The notes beneath the pieces were generated by a model. That model saw nothing but the letters and a program-made list of their open reading frames with translations. It did no database searches and was not told the origin of the DNA. Shown piece by piece: positions 1 to 7,305 of a DNA stretch of 49,696 bases; positions within the stretch are counted from its first letter, which is position 1, and every line of letters begins with the position of its first letter. A program made the translations under genes and the position numbers. This DNA is from an uncultured Corynebacterium sp. (lineage in GTDB: Bacteria > Actinomycetota > Actinomycetes > Mycobacteriales > Mycobacteriaceae), in NCBI RefSeq assembly GCF_943914615.1, contig NZ_CALUCS010000017.1:1-49696 (forward strand), in the 5' to 3' direction.

Positions 1-23
1 CCATGACACCCCCAGCTTTGGGG

Positions 24-653
24 CTACTGCCTGGCACGCGGCTTGCATCGACATACCGCGAACGGGTCGTGCTCGGGGTCGCTGTTAACTTGGATTTCTA
101 GGTCATGGGCGATTTTCTCCGCAAGTGGAGCGCCGAAGAAGTGGGAGACGAAGGCGACGGCCATGTCTATACCCGCTGCCACACCGGACGACGTCCAGCG
201 ATCTCGGTCGTGTACCCACCGGGCAGAGTTTTTCCAGTCGATGTCCTTGCCGAAAGACGTGGCCCAATCAAACGCAAGTTTATTGCTGGTGGCGGCGTAT
301 CCCTCCAGCAAACCAGCTGCGGCTAAAACCGCTGAACCCGTGCATATGGAACAGACAAGCGAGGTGTAGCTCGCCATTTTGTAGATGCGGGCCAGGAAAT
401 CTGCATCTCTGACGAGTGCTCGCGTTCCCTGACCACCGGGGACGATAACGGTGTCGCACACGAGGGAATCGAAGGTTGTGTCGGGGAGAATCCTCACACC
501 TTGGGAGCTGGCTACAGGTTCCCCATCCGCGGATACAAACTTCACCTGCAGGCCAGGAACCTTGGAGAAAAACTCGGCAGGGCCGAAGACATCTAGCAGC
601 TCAAATCCGTCGAAAAGAATAAACGCTACGTTCCGTGGTCGTTCGTTATTCAT
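24..653 (-). CDS. DJ-1/PfpI family protein (GATase1-like)
   Basis: A 209-residue protein of the DJ-1/PfpI superfamily. It opens with the typical beta strand and acidic turn (FILFDGFELLDVFGP) and carries the nucleophile elbow VCSICTGSAVLAAAG with a central Cys, as in the amidase-like domain of AraC/GlxA-type regulators and isonitrile-hydratase-like enzymes. No DNA-binding domain follows, so it is a stand-alone domain. The start at 653 was chosen because the conserved fold begins directly there; a longer frame upstream is only read-through of the neighbour. Its ATG overlaps the stop of the upstream TrxR-like gene by 8 bases, so the two are probably co-translated. Substrate unknown; a role in thiol or carbonyl stress is inferred only from the neighbour. 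Confidence 0.8.
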   Translation of the reverse strand: MNNERPRNVAFILFDGFELLDVFGPAEFFSKVPGLQVKFVSADGEPVASSQGVRILPDTTFDSLVCDTVIVPGGQGTRALVRDADFLARIYKMASYTSLVCSICTGSAVLAAAGLLEGYAATSNKLAFDWATSFGKDIDWKNSARWVHDRDRWTSSGVAAGIDMAVAFVSHFFGAPLAEKIAHDLEIQVNSDPEHDPFAVCRCKPRARQ

Positions 654-1614
654 TAGCCCGCCCTCGAACCTGCTGCAGCTCTTCGTCCAGCAAGAATTGA
701 TCGATCGCGATGGCGGTGGCCACGCCTGTGCCCATCGCCTGAGAAACCTGGTCGGGAGAGCTGGTGACGTTGCCTGCAGTCCATAGACCCGCCACGGAGG
801 TTCTGCCATTGGGCTGTCGTACAACCCAGCCATTGTCGGATTCGCAGCCGGCGGCTAGCAGCAGTTGATCATTGGGGTGGAAATCCGGGCCGGTGAAACA
901 CGCCTCGAAGGAGCGGGTAGTAGAGGCGGAGCCGCCAGCTTCGTTGGGATTGGTGGTGTTCACCAGAACTCCCGTTTCCGATTCAGGGTCGGGCTGCACG
1001 CGGGAGACGGGGGCGTCCATAAGAACAACACCGCGCTTCTCGAACAGTGCGCGATCAGCTTCGTCAAGGGGGAGCCCGTTGGTGAAGAACGTAACGCGAT
1101 CAGTCCACTTCCGCATCAGGTGCACCATGCGCGTCGTGAACCCGAGATTCCTTCCGCCGATGACGGCAAGGTTGCGCCCTCGGACCTCGTATCCGTGGCA
1201 ATAGGGGCAGTGGAAAACTCGTGATCCCCAAAGCTCACTGAGTCCCGGGACGTCCGGCAGTTCGTCGGTAATGCCCGTCGCCATGAGTACTTGTCGAGCT
1301 GGAAACTGTCGTCCGTCGGCCGTAGTGGCCGTCCATGCGTTGTCTGTTTGCTCGAGTGAGGTGACCTCATCCTGGGTTACTTCACCGCCGAAAGTCATGA
1401 ATTCGTTGCGCCCTTGGTCGAGTAGCTCCATTGGGTTCGCCCCGTCGCGCCCCATGATGCCGTGAGAGTGGGCGCTGAAGCGGTTACGCGGTTTTCCGTT
1501 GTCGATGATTCGTACGGTTCGCTGAGCTCGGGCGAGGGTAACACCCGCCGCAGTGCCCGCGAACCCTCCGCCGATGATGAGTACGTCGAGTGGTTCAGTC
1601 GCATTATGCGCCAT
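646..1614 (-). CDS. Thioredoxin-reductase-like FAD/NAD(P) oxidoreductase
   Basis: A 322-residue flavoprotein. An N-terminal FAD-binding GxGxxG (LIIGGGFAGTAAG) is followed by a CPYCHGYE active site, a CxxC of the thioredoxin-reductase family, then a second dinucleotide site (LAVIGGRNLGF) and a C-terminal FAD-contacting segment (LWTAGNVTS). The second site departs from the canonical GxGxxA/G, so its physiological substrate may not be thioredoxin; small bacterial TrxR-like proteins that act on other thiols are an alternative. The start at 1614 has a strong Shine-Dalgarno (AAGGGAG). It is the first gene of a two-gene unit with the DJ-1 protein and is divergent from the FBP gene. One dispersed GACGCC motif copy lies inside it, encoding LMDAP. 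Confidence 0.82.
   Translation of the reverse strand: MAHNATEPLDVLIIGGGFAGTAAGVTLARAQRTVRIIDNGKPRNRFSAHSHGIMGRDGANPMELLDQGRNEFMTFGGEVTQDEVTSLEQTDNAWTATTADGRQFPARQVLMATGITDELPDVPGLSELWGSRVFHCPYCHGYEVRGRNLAVIGGRNLGFTTRMVHLMRKWTDRVTFFTNGLPLDEADRALFEKRGVVLMDAPVSRVQPDPESETGVLVNTTNPNEAGGSASTTRSFEACFTGPDFHPNDQLLLAAGCESDNGWVVRQPNGRTSVAGLWTAGNVTSSPDQVSQAMGTGVATAIAIDQFLLDEELQQVRGRANE
1011..1029 (-). repeat. Dispersed GACGCC motif, copy 1
   Basis: On the minus strand this reads GTTGTTCTTATGGACGCCC. It lies inside the TrxR-like gene and matches the consensus TTTCTTATTGACGCCACC with one changed base before GACGCC. Confidence 0.55.
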
Positions 1615-1698
1615 GATCTGCTCCCTTCGAGGATTGTTACACTTGGCCACCGTACCTGCATGTTTGGTGCAATTCGCGCGACGGAAAGGTGGAGTATC

Positions 1699-2202
1699 GT
1701 GCAGACCTACTCTGAAAAGGCGATTCGGAAGAGCTTTATCAACTGCTCTAAGGGTGCCGCTGCGCGCATCAACATTCCGGCACACGTTCTGGGAGCGGAC
1801 TGGGGGAGCCAGGTGTTTGTCAGCTGGACTGACCCCAAGGCGCCCCAGCGGGCATACCTCGTCGCGGAGACCGCGCAGGGTTTGCAGGGCCTCACCATGG
1901 AGATCCGTAAAGCGCCGACGGGCGGTGGGGCGCGTATGTGCCAGATCTGCCGCACGCTGCACCCTTCGAGTGGCGCCTCGCTGATGTCGATCGTCACCAC
2001 GAAGTCCACCCAGGATAACTACGGCAGCATCGGCACATACATGTGTAGTGATTTGGCGTGTGTGGATTATGTGCGCGGAACGAATACTCCGGACGGAACC
2101 ACGCAGATGACGGAGACGCTAACGGTGGAGGAAAAGGAAGAACGTGCACTCGCCAACGTTCGTAGCCTTATCGCCAGTGTGGAAAACCGGCTGAAGAAAT
2201 AG
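1699..2202 (+). CDS. FBP-domain (EF-G-binding type) zinc-finger protein
   Basis: A 167-residue protein resembling the actinobacterial FBP family, whose C-terminal domain is a treble-clef zinc finger related to the fusidic-acid resistance (EF-G-binding) proteins. The evidence is the CQIC pair near residue 77 followed by a C-x4-C pair (CSDLAC) about 40 residues later, within a compact alpha/beta N-terminal half. I start it at the GTG at 1699, which has the purine-rich GGAAAGGTGGAG upstream; the frame is open further upstream but that part is antisense to the neighbour and has no conserved features. The family's ribosome-related role is known only by homology. It stands alone, divergent from the TrxR-like gene, with 84 bases between them. 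Confidence 0.72.
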   Translation: MQTYSEKAIRKSFINCSKGAAARINIPAHVLGADWGSQVFVSWTDPKAPQRAYLVAETAQGLQGLTMEIRKAPTGGGARMCQICRTLHPSSGASLMSIVTTKSTQDNYGSIGTYMCSDLACVDYVRGTNTPDGTTQMTETLTVEEKEERALANVRSLIASVENRLKK

Positions 2203-2252
2203 TACTTGCGTGCAGCGCCGACTGTTTCTCATCAATATTTAATGAAAACGTA

Positions 2253-2285
2253 TTGACAACGTAGCAGGTGAGAGGGCAGTATAGA
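2253..2285 (+). promoter_or_regulatory. Candidate promoter of the His-rich protein gene
   Basis: TTGACA at 2253-2258 is followed by TATAGA at 2280-2285. The 21-base spacer is longer than ideal; CAGTAT at 2277-2282 would give 18. The sequence just upstream (AATGAAAACGTATTGACA) has a weak resemblance to a Zur half-site, too weak to call as an operator. Confidence 0.4.
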
Positions 2286-2363
2286 AAGCGTCGAAGCAAC
2301 CTACTGGCTCGCCTAACCCATGGGCAGTGGCTCCATGGTTGCCCTGTATTGAAGGAGTTCATC

Positions 2364-2654
2364 ATGAGCTGTACCACCCACGCCGACCATGATCACAAGC
2401 ACGGCCCGAACTGCGGCCACGTTGCCGTTCCACACGGCGACCACGTCGATTACGTCCACGACGGCCACCTGCACCGCGAGCACGAAGGCCACTGGGATGA
2501 GTGTGAGACCACGGAGCACCAGGTTCACGAGGATCACGACCACGAGCACGGCCCGAACTGCGGCCACGTTGCCGTTCCGCACGGCGATCACGTGGACTAC
2601 ATCCACGACGGTCACCGCCACGCCAAGCACGGTGACCACTGGGACGATCACTAA
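2364..2654 (+). CDS. Histidine-rich metal-binding protein with internal duplication
   Basis: A 96-residue, extremely His- and Asp-rich protein with no signal peptide and no membrane segment. It contains two near-identical copies of an HGPNCGHVAVPHGDHVDY unit (roughly residues 14-31 and 62-79), each followed by HDGH, plus HDH and HEH clusters. About a quarter of its residues are His, with one Cys per repeat, which points to a cytoplasmic zinc or nickel buffer or chaperone; such small proteins are common in Corynebacterium, often near zinc transport genes, though none is adjacent here. The ATG at 2364 has a perfect Shine-Dalgarno (GAAGGAG). It appears monocistronic. Function beyond metal binding is inference. 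Confidence 0.75.
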   Translation: MSCTTHADHDHKHGPNCGHVAVPHGDHVDYVHDGHLHREHEGHWDECETTEHQVHEDHDHEHGPNCGHVAVPHGDHVDYIHDGHRHAKHGDHWDDH

Positions 2655-2732
2655 AGCCGCGGAGAGGGGTGACTACTCAATAGTCACTCCGGTAACATAG
2701 GCCACCTGAAACGCCGGTGAAAGGAGCGTTAG

Positions 2733-3314
2733 GTGACGTACCCGCAAGGAAACGACGATCAGACCCGCATGTTCAACACGCAGGGCAATGGCGGTTATGG
2801 TGGCTACAACTCTGGCTACAACAACCAGCAGCAGTATCCGCAGGGTTATAACTCTGGCTACAACCAGCCCCAGCAAGACCCGCGCGAAGGCCTGCTGGCC
2901 GGTCGCTACGACGGCAAGAAGGTTGCGATGAACCTCATCGTCCTCGCCGTTCTAGCCGCAGCTGTCACTTTCGCCGCGGTGTTCATCGTGGACCTCCTGG
3001 TGAGCTTCATTCCGGGTGAAGCGTCCGCGGGCGTGGGACCTGCTGTACTGACTGGAGTGATTGCGGGCGTCATCGGCGTACTCGCCGGACTGCTGTACAT
3101 CCCGGTTTCCGGTACGGGCAACGAGCACCTCTTTGGTATGGCCGTTATCGCACTGGCGGCAGTCGCCGCGATCGCATGGGTGCTCGCGGGCGGACTGCTG
3201 AGTGGTGACTGGGGGACGTTGGTCACGCTCACGGGGATTGTTTGCACCGCCGCAATCGCGTACGTGGTGCCTACCCGCATCGAATCGGCTGCGGTCTACG
3301 GCCCGCGCCGATAA
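2733..3314 (+). CDS. Small tetraspanning membrane protein with Y/N/Q/G-rich tail
   Basis: A 193-residue protein I cannot name. The first ~50 residues are low complexity, rich in Tyr, Gly, Asn and Gln, with YNSGYN repeated at two places, and should face the cytoplasm. Four hydrophobic segments follow (about residues 68-90, 103-126, 135-157 and 163-182), ending in a short Arg-rich tail. The GTG start at 2733 has AAGGAG at 2721-2726. The tail composition resembles that of the two tandem paralogues at 8924-11211, although the membrane parts differ. No enzymatic motif is visible. Confidence 0.65.
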   Translation: MTYPQGNDDQTRMFNTQGNGGYGGYNSGYNNQQQYPQGYNSGYNQPQQDPREGLLAGRYDGKKVAMNLIVLAVLAAAVTFAAVFIVDLLVSFIPGEASAGVGPAVLTGVIAGVIGVLAGLLYIPVSGTGNEHLFGMAVIALAAVAAIAWVLAGGLLSGDWGTLVTLTGIVCTAAIAYVVPTRIESAAVYGPRR

Positions 3315-3367
3315 ATCCACTGTTTCAGTGAATTTCCCGCTTGGAGAGCAATCCGAATCGAGAGTTG

Positions 3368-3802
3368 CTACTTTCCTTCGCTAATACTGTTCCAGCGTAG
3401 GTTGGAGAAGCGGGCAAAACCTTGATCGTCGCTTATCAAAGTTGCCTCGTCTGCAATGACGGCGGCGGCAATCCATGCGTCGGGAATATCGTTTCCGCAG
3501 AGTTTATGCAGCCGCACGATCTCGTCGAAGATGTCCCAAGAGGTGCTCGCGGGGTGCAAAAGCACTGCGTTGGGGGAAGCGAGAACTGAGTTGATGGCTC
3601 CTGTAGCCTGCTCCGGGGTGAGAGGCACTGCAAAAATCCGAGGGTTCGTCATGATTCGGATAAACCCGGTCGCAACCACGTCGAGTATTCCGACGGACTC
3701 TCGCTGAGAAAGGGCCTTCTGCAGCCACTCCTTAGCTTCTTTGTGGCGGGGTGCGGAGGAGCTGAACGCGTTAATCAGAACATCGACATCAGGAACGATC
3801 AT
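3368..3802 (-). CDS. vapC: VapC-type PIN-domain ribonuclease toxin
   Basis: A 144-residue PIN-domain protein, the toxin half of a type II toxin-antitoxin pair. The acidic catalytic residues are in place: an N-terminal Asp pair in VPDVDVLINAF, a central Asp in DIPDAWIAAAV and a C-terminal Asp pair in LISDDQGFARF. VapC toxins cleave tRNA or rRNA; this one's target cannot be read from sequence. The start at 3802 (MIVPDVDV) overlaps the end of the antitoxin gene by 14 bases, so translation is probably coupled; an upstream in-frame start at 3823 would overlap more. The pair is flanked by unrelated single genes. Confidence 0.85.
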   Translation of the reverse strand: MIVPDVDVLINAFSSSAPRHKEAKEWLQKALSQRESVGILDVVATGFIRIMTNPRIFAVPLTPEQATGAINSVLASPNAVLLHPASTSWDIFDEIVRLHKLCGNDIPDAWIAAAVIADEATLISDDQGFARFSNLRWNSISEGK

Positions 3803-4028
3803 CGAGCGTTTCCCAGAGTGCATCGTTATCGTCGATGTCTACGAGCATGGGGCCGCAGTCGAACACTGGGAGAGAAGCGCCGTCTGTTTGTTGTGGAGGG
3901 TTTTCAACTTGCTGAAGAGCCGTTCGAATTACCTCTTCTACGTAGGAACTCAAGGTGAGGTCGTTGAGCTTTGCTTGCTGTTTAGCCGCCTCTAGGACTT
4001 TCGAAGGAAGATTGATTGTGGTGCGCAT
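3789..4028 (-). CDS. vapB: VapB-type ribbon-helix-helix antitoxin
   Basis: About 79 residues. The N-terminus MRTTINLPSKVLEAAKQQAKL is a ribbon-helix-helix DNA-binding fold (beta strand, then SYVEEVIRTAL as a helix), typical of VapB antitoxins that repress their own operon; the acidic C-terminus (DIDDNDALWETL) is the kind of tail that wraps the VapC active site. No clear Shine-Dalgarno precedes 4028, but TACTAT lies a few bases upstream, so the message may be leaderless; starts at 4046 or 4064 are possible. It sits directly upstream of vapC. Confidence 0.75.
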   Translation of the reverse strand: MRTTINLPSKVLEAAKQQAKLNDLTLSSYVEEVIRTALQQVENPPQQTDGASLPVFDCGPMLVDIDDNDALWETLDDRS

Positions 4029-4388
4029 GGACACAATAGTATTCGCCATCAAAGCATCAATCAATGGGTGCAGTGATGCTTTTTCCTGGTGAGAGGCATT
4101 TTCTTGGTCTTTAAGTGGCGGAATCCAGCCAGCAAGCGGGTCTAAGAAGCCCCTTAAATTTCGTTATCAATCCGAGATTCTTTCGGTATTTGGCGCTTTT
4201 TCGGTTGACGCGCCCCGGGGGATAGTGCGTAAGTTTGCGTGCTTAGTGGCAGCCGCCCGGCAAGTAGCCGGGGCGCGATACTTCGCGTAACTGCCAGCGT
4301 GCAGTCGCAAAGCGCGGCCGCGTAGACATCAAACAATCGATATGAAGCCAGCCACCCGGCCGGCTTCGCAGAAGGAGTTTTCGTCTAC
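4029..4388. other. Intergenic region between vapB and rpf
   Basis: 360 bases with no credible gene. The right half holds the structured rpf leader (separate entry). The left half is fairly AT-rich around 4140-4200 and probably contains the rpf promoter and the vapBC promoter, but I cannot assign clear boxes. Confidence 0.5.
4197..4287 (+). ncRNA. Structured 5' leader of rpf, candidate riboswitch
   Basis: The arms CGCGCCCCGG (4209-4218) and CCGGGGCGCG (4268-4277) are perfectly complementary over 10 bp and enclose 49 bases. A competing hairpin CGCGA-TACT-TCGCG (4274-4287) reuses the last four bases of the right arm, so the two folds exclude each other, as in a switch. Actinobacterial rpf genes are known to have ydaO-type cyclic-di-AMP riboswitches in their leaders; GGGGGA occurs after the left arm, but I could not match the full ydaO consensus. 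The left edge (TTTTTCGGTTGACGCGCC) also resembles the dispersed GACGCC motif. Confidence 0.45.
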
Positions 4389-4739
4389 ATGAACAAGTCC
4401 GTAAAGACCGCTTTCGCCCGCATCGGCATGGCCGCAGGCCTGGTTGCTGCCCCGGCAGCCGCCGCAGCTGTGGCAGCCCCGGCCGCACAGGCCGCACCGG
4501 TAAGCGCCTGGGATCAGGTTGCACAGTGTGAGTCCGGTGGTAACTGGAAGATCAACACGGGCAACGGCTACTACGGCGGGCTGCAGTTCAGCGCCCAGAC
4601 CTGGTCTGGCTTCGGCGGCACGAAGTACGCTCCGACCGCTAACCAGGCCACGAAGGCGCAGCAGATCGAGATCGCCGAGAAGGTCCTGGCCACGCAGGGT
4701 GCAGGCGCTTGGCCGAACTGCGGCAAGGTGCTCGGCTAA
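4389..4739 (+). CDS. rpf: Resuscitation-promoting-factor-type transglycosylase, secreted
   Basis: A 116-residue exported protein: signal peptide of about 35 residues ending near AQA, then one Rpf domain (about 38-114) with nothing else. The catalytic Glu48 lies in WDQVAQCESGGNW, and the two Cys (CESGG and WPNCG) that form the family disulfide are present. Rpf proteins cleave peptidoglycan glycan strands and stimulate regrowth. Being one bare domain it is of the smallest kind, without the LysM or other wall-binding parts of longer Rpfs. AAGGAG at 4372-4377 precedes the ATG. A terminator for it lies inside the converging neighbour at 4801-4834. Confidence 0.9.
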   Translation: MNKSVKTAFARIGMAAGLVAAPAAAAAVAAPAAQAAPVSAWDQVAQCESGGNWKINTGNGYYGGLQFSAQTWSGFGGTKYAPTANQATKAQQIEIAEKVLATQGAGAWPNCGKVLG

Positions 4740-4765
4740 TAGCTTGAGCTAGGTATCGGACTAAC

Positions 4766-5533
4766 TTAAGCGTCCAGGTACTTTTCCGGAATATCTAGAG
4801 CCACCAGGTCCTCCCGGGACTTGGTGGATTTTTCTAGCGCTACCTTCACTACGTGGCGCATCTGATCCTCGGGATCGGGAATGCGGCGCTGTTCGGACAT
4901 CAGGACGGTCAGGATCTCCGGCTGATCCTTGAAGCAGTGCCAGACCACGGCGTTCGCCAGCGACTCCAGCACCAGGCCGCGCGGCTGCAGGGCCTGCTTC
5001 GGGCGGTCGGCGCGCTTGCCGCCACCGCGCGGGCGGACGTGCAGATCCTGCTGGCCGATGCCCACGATGGAGCCGTCCTTGTTGTAAATGATGGAGGTGT
5101 ACGGCACGTTGCAGTAGCCGTCCTCGTCGACGGTGGAGGTGATCCAGCTAATCAGCTCGGGCGTGAGGTCCACGTCCATGTATGCCCCGCTGCGGCCGGG
5201 CTTGAGGAATTGGAAGGTGCCGGTGCGGGTCCAGGCCTCGTAGTCGGTGCCGAGGCGGCGGGCGATGAGGGTGCCGAACAGCACATCCGTCATGGAAAAT
5301 AGTGTTCCGCCGAAGGCGGCGCCGTGCATGTTGGCGTTCCACCAGCGGAGATTCAGCACGATGCGCGCGTGTGCCCAGTCTTCGGAAACGCGGGTCATCT
5401 TAATGCCGGAAAACAGCAGCGGTGGCCAGAGGTTCATCATGCGCCGCATGCGGTTCGGCTTCTCGGTCATCTTGTCTACGAAGGCCGGTACTGCCTTCAT
5501 TTGTGCGCGGTAGATCTTCTTCAGAGGTTTCAT
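4766..5533 (-). CDS. DUF4442 hotdog-fold protein, probable thioesterase
   Basis: 255 residues. The central part has the hotdog signature WNANMHGAAFGGTLFSMTDVLFG, matching DUF4442/PaaI-like proteins that hydrolyse or bind acyl-CoA thioesters. The C-terminal ~90 residues (after HVRPRGGGKR) are charged, have no recognisable domain and extend beyond the usual ~150-residue family length. There is no signal peptide. It converges on rpf with 26 bases between stops and carries, in its last codons, a hairpin that reads as the terminator of rpf. Substrate unknown; lipid metabolism is inferred from the fold only. Confidence 0.75.
   Translation of the reverse strand: MKPLKKIYRAQMKAVPAFVDKMTEKPNRMRRMMNLWPPLLFSGIKMTRVSEDWAHARIVLNLRWWNANMHGAAFGGTLFSMTDVLFGTLIARRLGTDYEAWTRTGTFQFLKPGRSGAYMDVDLTPELISWITSTVDEDGYCNVPYTSIIYNKDGSIVGIGQQDLHVRPRGGGKRADRPKQALQPRGLVLESLANAVVWHCFKDQPEILTVLMSEQRRIPDPEDQMRHVVKVALEKSTKSREDLVALDIPEKYLDA
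4801..4834 (+). terminator. Terminator of rpf, inside the DUF4442 gene
   Basis: Arms CCACCAGGTCC (4801-4811) and GGACTTGGTGG (4817-4827) pair over 11 bp with one G-U, with a five-base loop, followed by ATTTTTC. It acts in the plus direction although the bases are coding on the minus strand. Confidence 0.7.
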
Positions 5534-5587
5534 GATGTGTTTATGCTATCGCGAGACCGCCAGCGGCAAGCAGGTATAAAAGTATTC

Positions 5588-5605
5588 TCTTTTTATTGAC
5601 GCCCC
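5588..5605 (+). repeat. Dispersed GACGCC motif, copy 2
   Basis: TCTTTTTATTGACGCCCC in the gap between the DUF4442 gene and the HNH lipoprotein gene; a strong match. Confidence 0.65.
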
Positions 5606-5692
5606 TACGCCCGCGCCGCCCCGCACGCTTGTTCGAAACTTAAGGTGGATGCTCGCCGGGACTGTCCGGGGCGATTGCTAGCGTGTTGGGCT

Positions 5693-6487
5693 ATGAGCAA
5701 GAGGGTAAGTGGGCGCGTATCCGCCCGTGCGGCGGCGCTCCTAGTGGGCGTGAGTTTGCTGCTCGGTGGGTGCGCCGAGGGTGCGGAGTTCCTAGAGGGC
5801 GGAAGTTCGGCGTCGCAAAGCTTGGAAGCACCGGTAGAACCGACCACAGAAACGGCGCCGGAGCAGCCAGAACAATCCGAGCCCCCAGAGCAACCCGAAC
5901 CAGAGCCAGAGCAACCCGCAGCGCCGGAACGGTCGCTGCGCCAGCAGAACATGCTGGACCTGCTGGAGACGTTGGCGGTCAAGGGGCGCGCGCCGAAGAC
6001 GGGCTATAACCGCGATGAGTTCGGCCAGCGGTGGAAGGATATCGACCGCAACGGTTGCGATCAGCGCAACGACATCCTCGCGCGCGACCTCACCAACGTG
6101 GAGGCGCCGAAGGGGTGCAAGGTGCTCAGTGGTGACCTGCAGGATCCTTACACCGGTCAGCACATCCATTTCGTCCGCGGGCAGAACACTAGCCGGGCAG
6201 TGCAGATCGACCACGTGGTGGCGCTGGCCGATGCCTGGCAGAAGGGTGCCCAGCAACTTTCCCCGGAGCGGCGCGAGCAGTTTGCCAACGATCCGATGAA
6301 CCTGCTTGCTGTGGATGGGCCGGCGAATATGCAGAAGGGTGCGGGCGATGCCGCGACGTGGCTACCGGCGAATAAGGGTTTCCGCTGCACGTATGTCTCC
6401 ATCCAGGTGCGCGTGAAGGCGGAGTACCAGCTGTGGGTTACCCAGGCGGAGAAGGAGGCGATTCAGCGCGAGCTTGGTCGCTGCTAG
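5693..6487 (+). CDS. HNH/DUF1524-type secreted lipoprotein nuclease
   Basis: 264 residues. The N-terminus is a lipoprotein signal (Arg-rich start, hydrophobic core, lipobox LLGGC at about residue 29), followed by a Glu/Pro/Gln-rich spacer to about residue 90. The C-terminal domain holds the HNH-type core IDHVVALADAW with a downstream DPMNLLAVDGPANMQKG, as in DUF1524 and other exported actinobacterial nucleases. It should degrade nucleic acid at the cell surface, possibly for nutrient scavenging or DNA processing. The ATG at 5693 begins the signal peptide; an in-frame ATG at 5645 would spoil it. Activity is inferred from motif only. Confidence 0.8.
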   Translation: MSKRVSGRVSARAAALLVGVSLLLGGCAEGAEFLEGGSSASQSLEAPVEPTTETAPEQPEQSEPPEQPEPEPEQPAAPERSLRQQNMLDLLETLAVKGRAPKTGYNRDEFGQRWKDIDRNGCDQRNDILARDLTNVEAPKGCKVLSGDLQDPYTGQHIHFVRGQNTSRAVQIDHVVALADAWQKGAQQLSPERREQFANDPMNLLAVDGPANMQKGAGDAATWLPANKGFRCTYVSIQVRVKAEYQLWVTQAEKEAIQRELGRC

Positions 6488-6494
6488 CAGCCGA

Positions 6495-7136
6495 CTACGA
6501 GGGTGTGCTCAGTGGGCTTCCCAGCTGCCGGCCGCGAGGGCTGGAAACGCTGCGGTCGCCGGGCACCCAGAAGCGGAGTAAGGCCTCCGCGTTCTTGCTT
6601 ATCCCTATGCGTTTGCCACGGGTGATCTCTGGGATAGCCGTGCGTGGGGTCAGGGTAAACGAGGCCGAAGTGGGTGAGGTATGGCCTGCGCCAGAAAGCA
6701 CTTGATCAACCGCCGAGCCATTAAGGTCCAGGTTCAAACCGAGTGCGGCGCCCAGGTTTCCCGGACCACGCGCTAGTGCTTCATCCGCGGGCTTTGGGCC
6801 ACGCCGAGCACGTGCAATATCGAGCCCCTCGATGACTTTCCCCGCGCGCAGCAATACTCCTCCGGCCTCGCCATTGGGGCTGCACACCAGATTGCCCGCG
6901 CGGTGGATGCCGTAACTGGCATACACGTAGAGGTGCTGGGGAGGGCCAAACATAACCTCGCAACGAGGGGTCGGGCCGTTGAAGGCATGGGAGGCTTCGT
7001 CTGCAGTCCCTAGGTAGGCCTCGACCTCGGTCAACTCGATAGCCACTCCGCCGTGGCGCAAGACTGCGCCCAACAAAAGAGGGGCGACGACGTCGGCGGG
7101 TTGGGTGAAATCGATTCTCTGTGCGTTTCGATCCAT
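6495..7136 (-). CDS. mpg: DNA-3-methyladenine glycosylase, AAG/MPG type
   Basis: 213 residues of the AAG/MPG family, which removes alkylated purines (3-methyladenine, 7-methylguanine, hypoxanthine) in base-excision repair. Visible family features: an early LLG segment, IELTEVEAYLGTADEASHAFNGPTPRCEVMFG with the catalytic Glu, LYVYASYGIHRAGNLVC and a GPGNLGAALGL segment. The start at 7136 (MDRNAQ) fits family length; no Shine-Dalgarno is seen. It converges with the HNH lipoprotein gene, stops 7 bases apart. A second 3-methyladenine glycosylase of the unrelated Tag type is encoded at 21354. Confidence 0.9.
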   Translation of the reverse strand: MDRNAQRIDFTQPADVVAPLLLGAVLRHGGVAIELTEVEAYLGTADEASHAFNGPTPRCEVMFGPPQHLYVYASYGIHRAGNLVCSPNGEAGGVLLRAGKVIEGLDIARARRGPKPADEALARGPGNLGAALGLNLDLNGSAVDQVLSGAGHTSPTSASFTLTPRTAIPEITRGKRIGISKNAEALLRFWVPGDRSVSSPRGRQLGSPLSTPS

Positions 7137-7196
7137 GTAGCCATTGTGGTGCTCTTGCCCTAAACCCGCCAAGGTTGGCCCATTGCTGCCGAAAAC

Positions 7197-7216
7197 TAGA
7201 CTGCTTGGTCTATAAT
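7197..7216 (+). promoter_or_regulatory. McbR-type operator overlapping the metB promoter
   Basis: TAGAC-TGCTTG-GTCTA at 7197-7212 is a perfect match to the known McbR consensus TAGAC-N6-GTCTA, the master repressor of sulfur amino-acid genes in corynebacteria. Its right half overlaps a perfect -10 box TATAAT (7211-7216), so bound repressor would block RNA polymerase. The transcript would have a leader of about 85 bases before metB. Confidence 0.85.
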
Positions 7217-7305
7217 CGTTGAAACGATGCGCACCGGGCTGTGATTTCCCGGCGCTGAAAAGCACAAAGATGCGTTACCAAGCACTAGTTCGAAGGGGAG
7301 TTTCC

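Noticed and set aside
2241..2258. Zur-like sequence before the His-rich gene
   Set aside because: Only about 9 of 15 positions fit the palindrome and one arm is missing.
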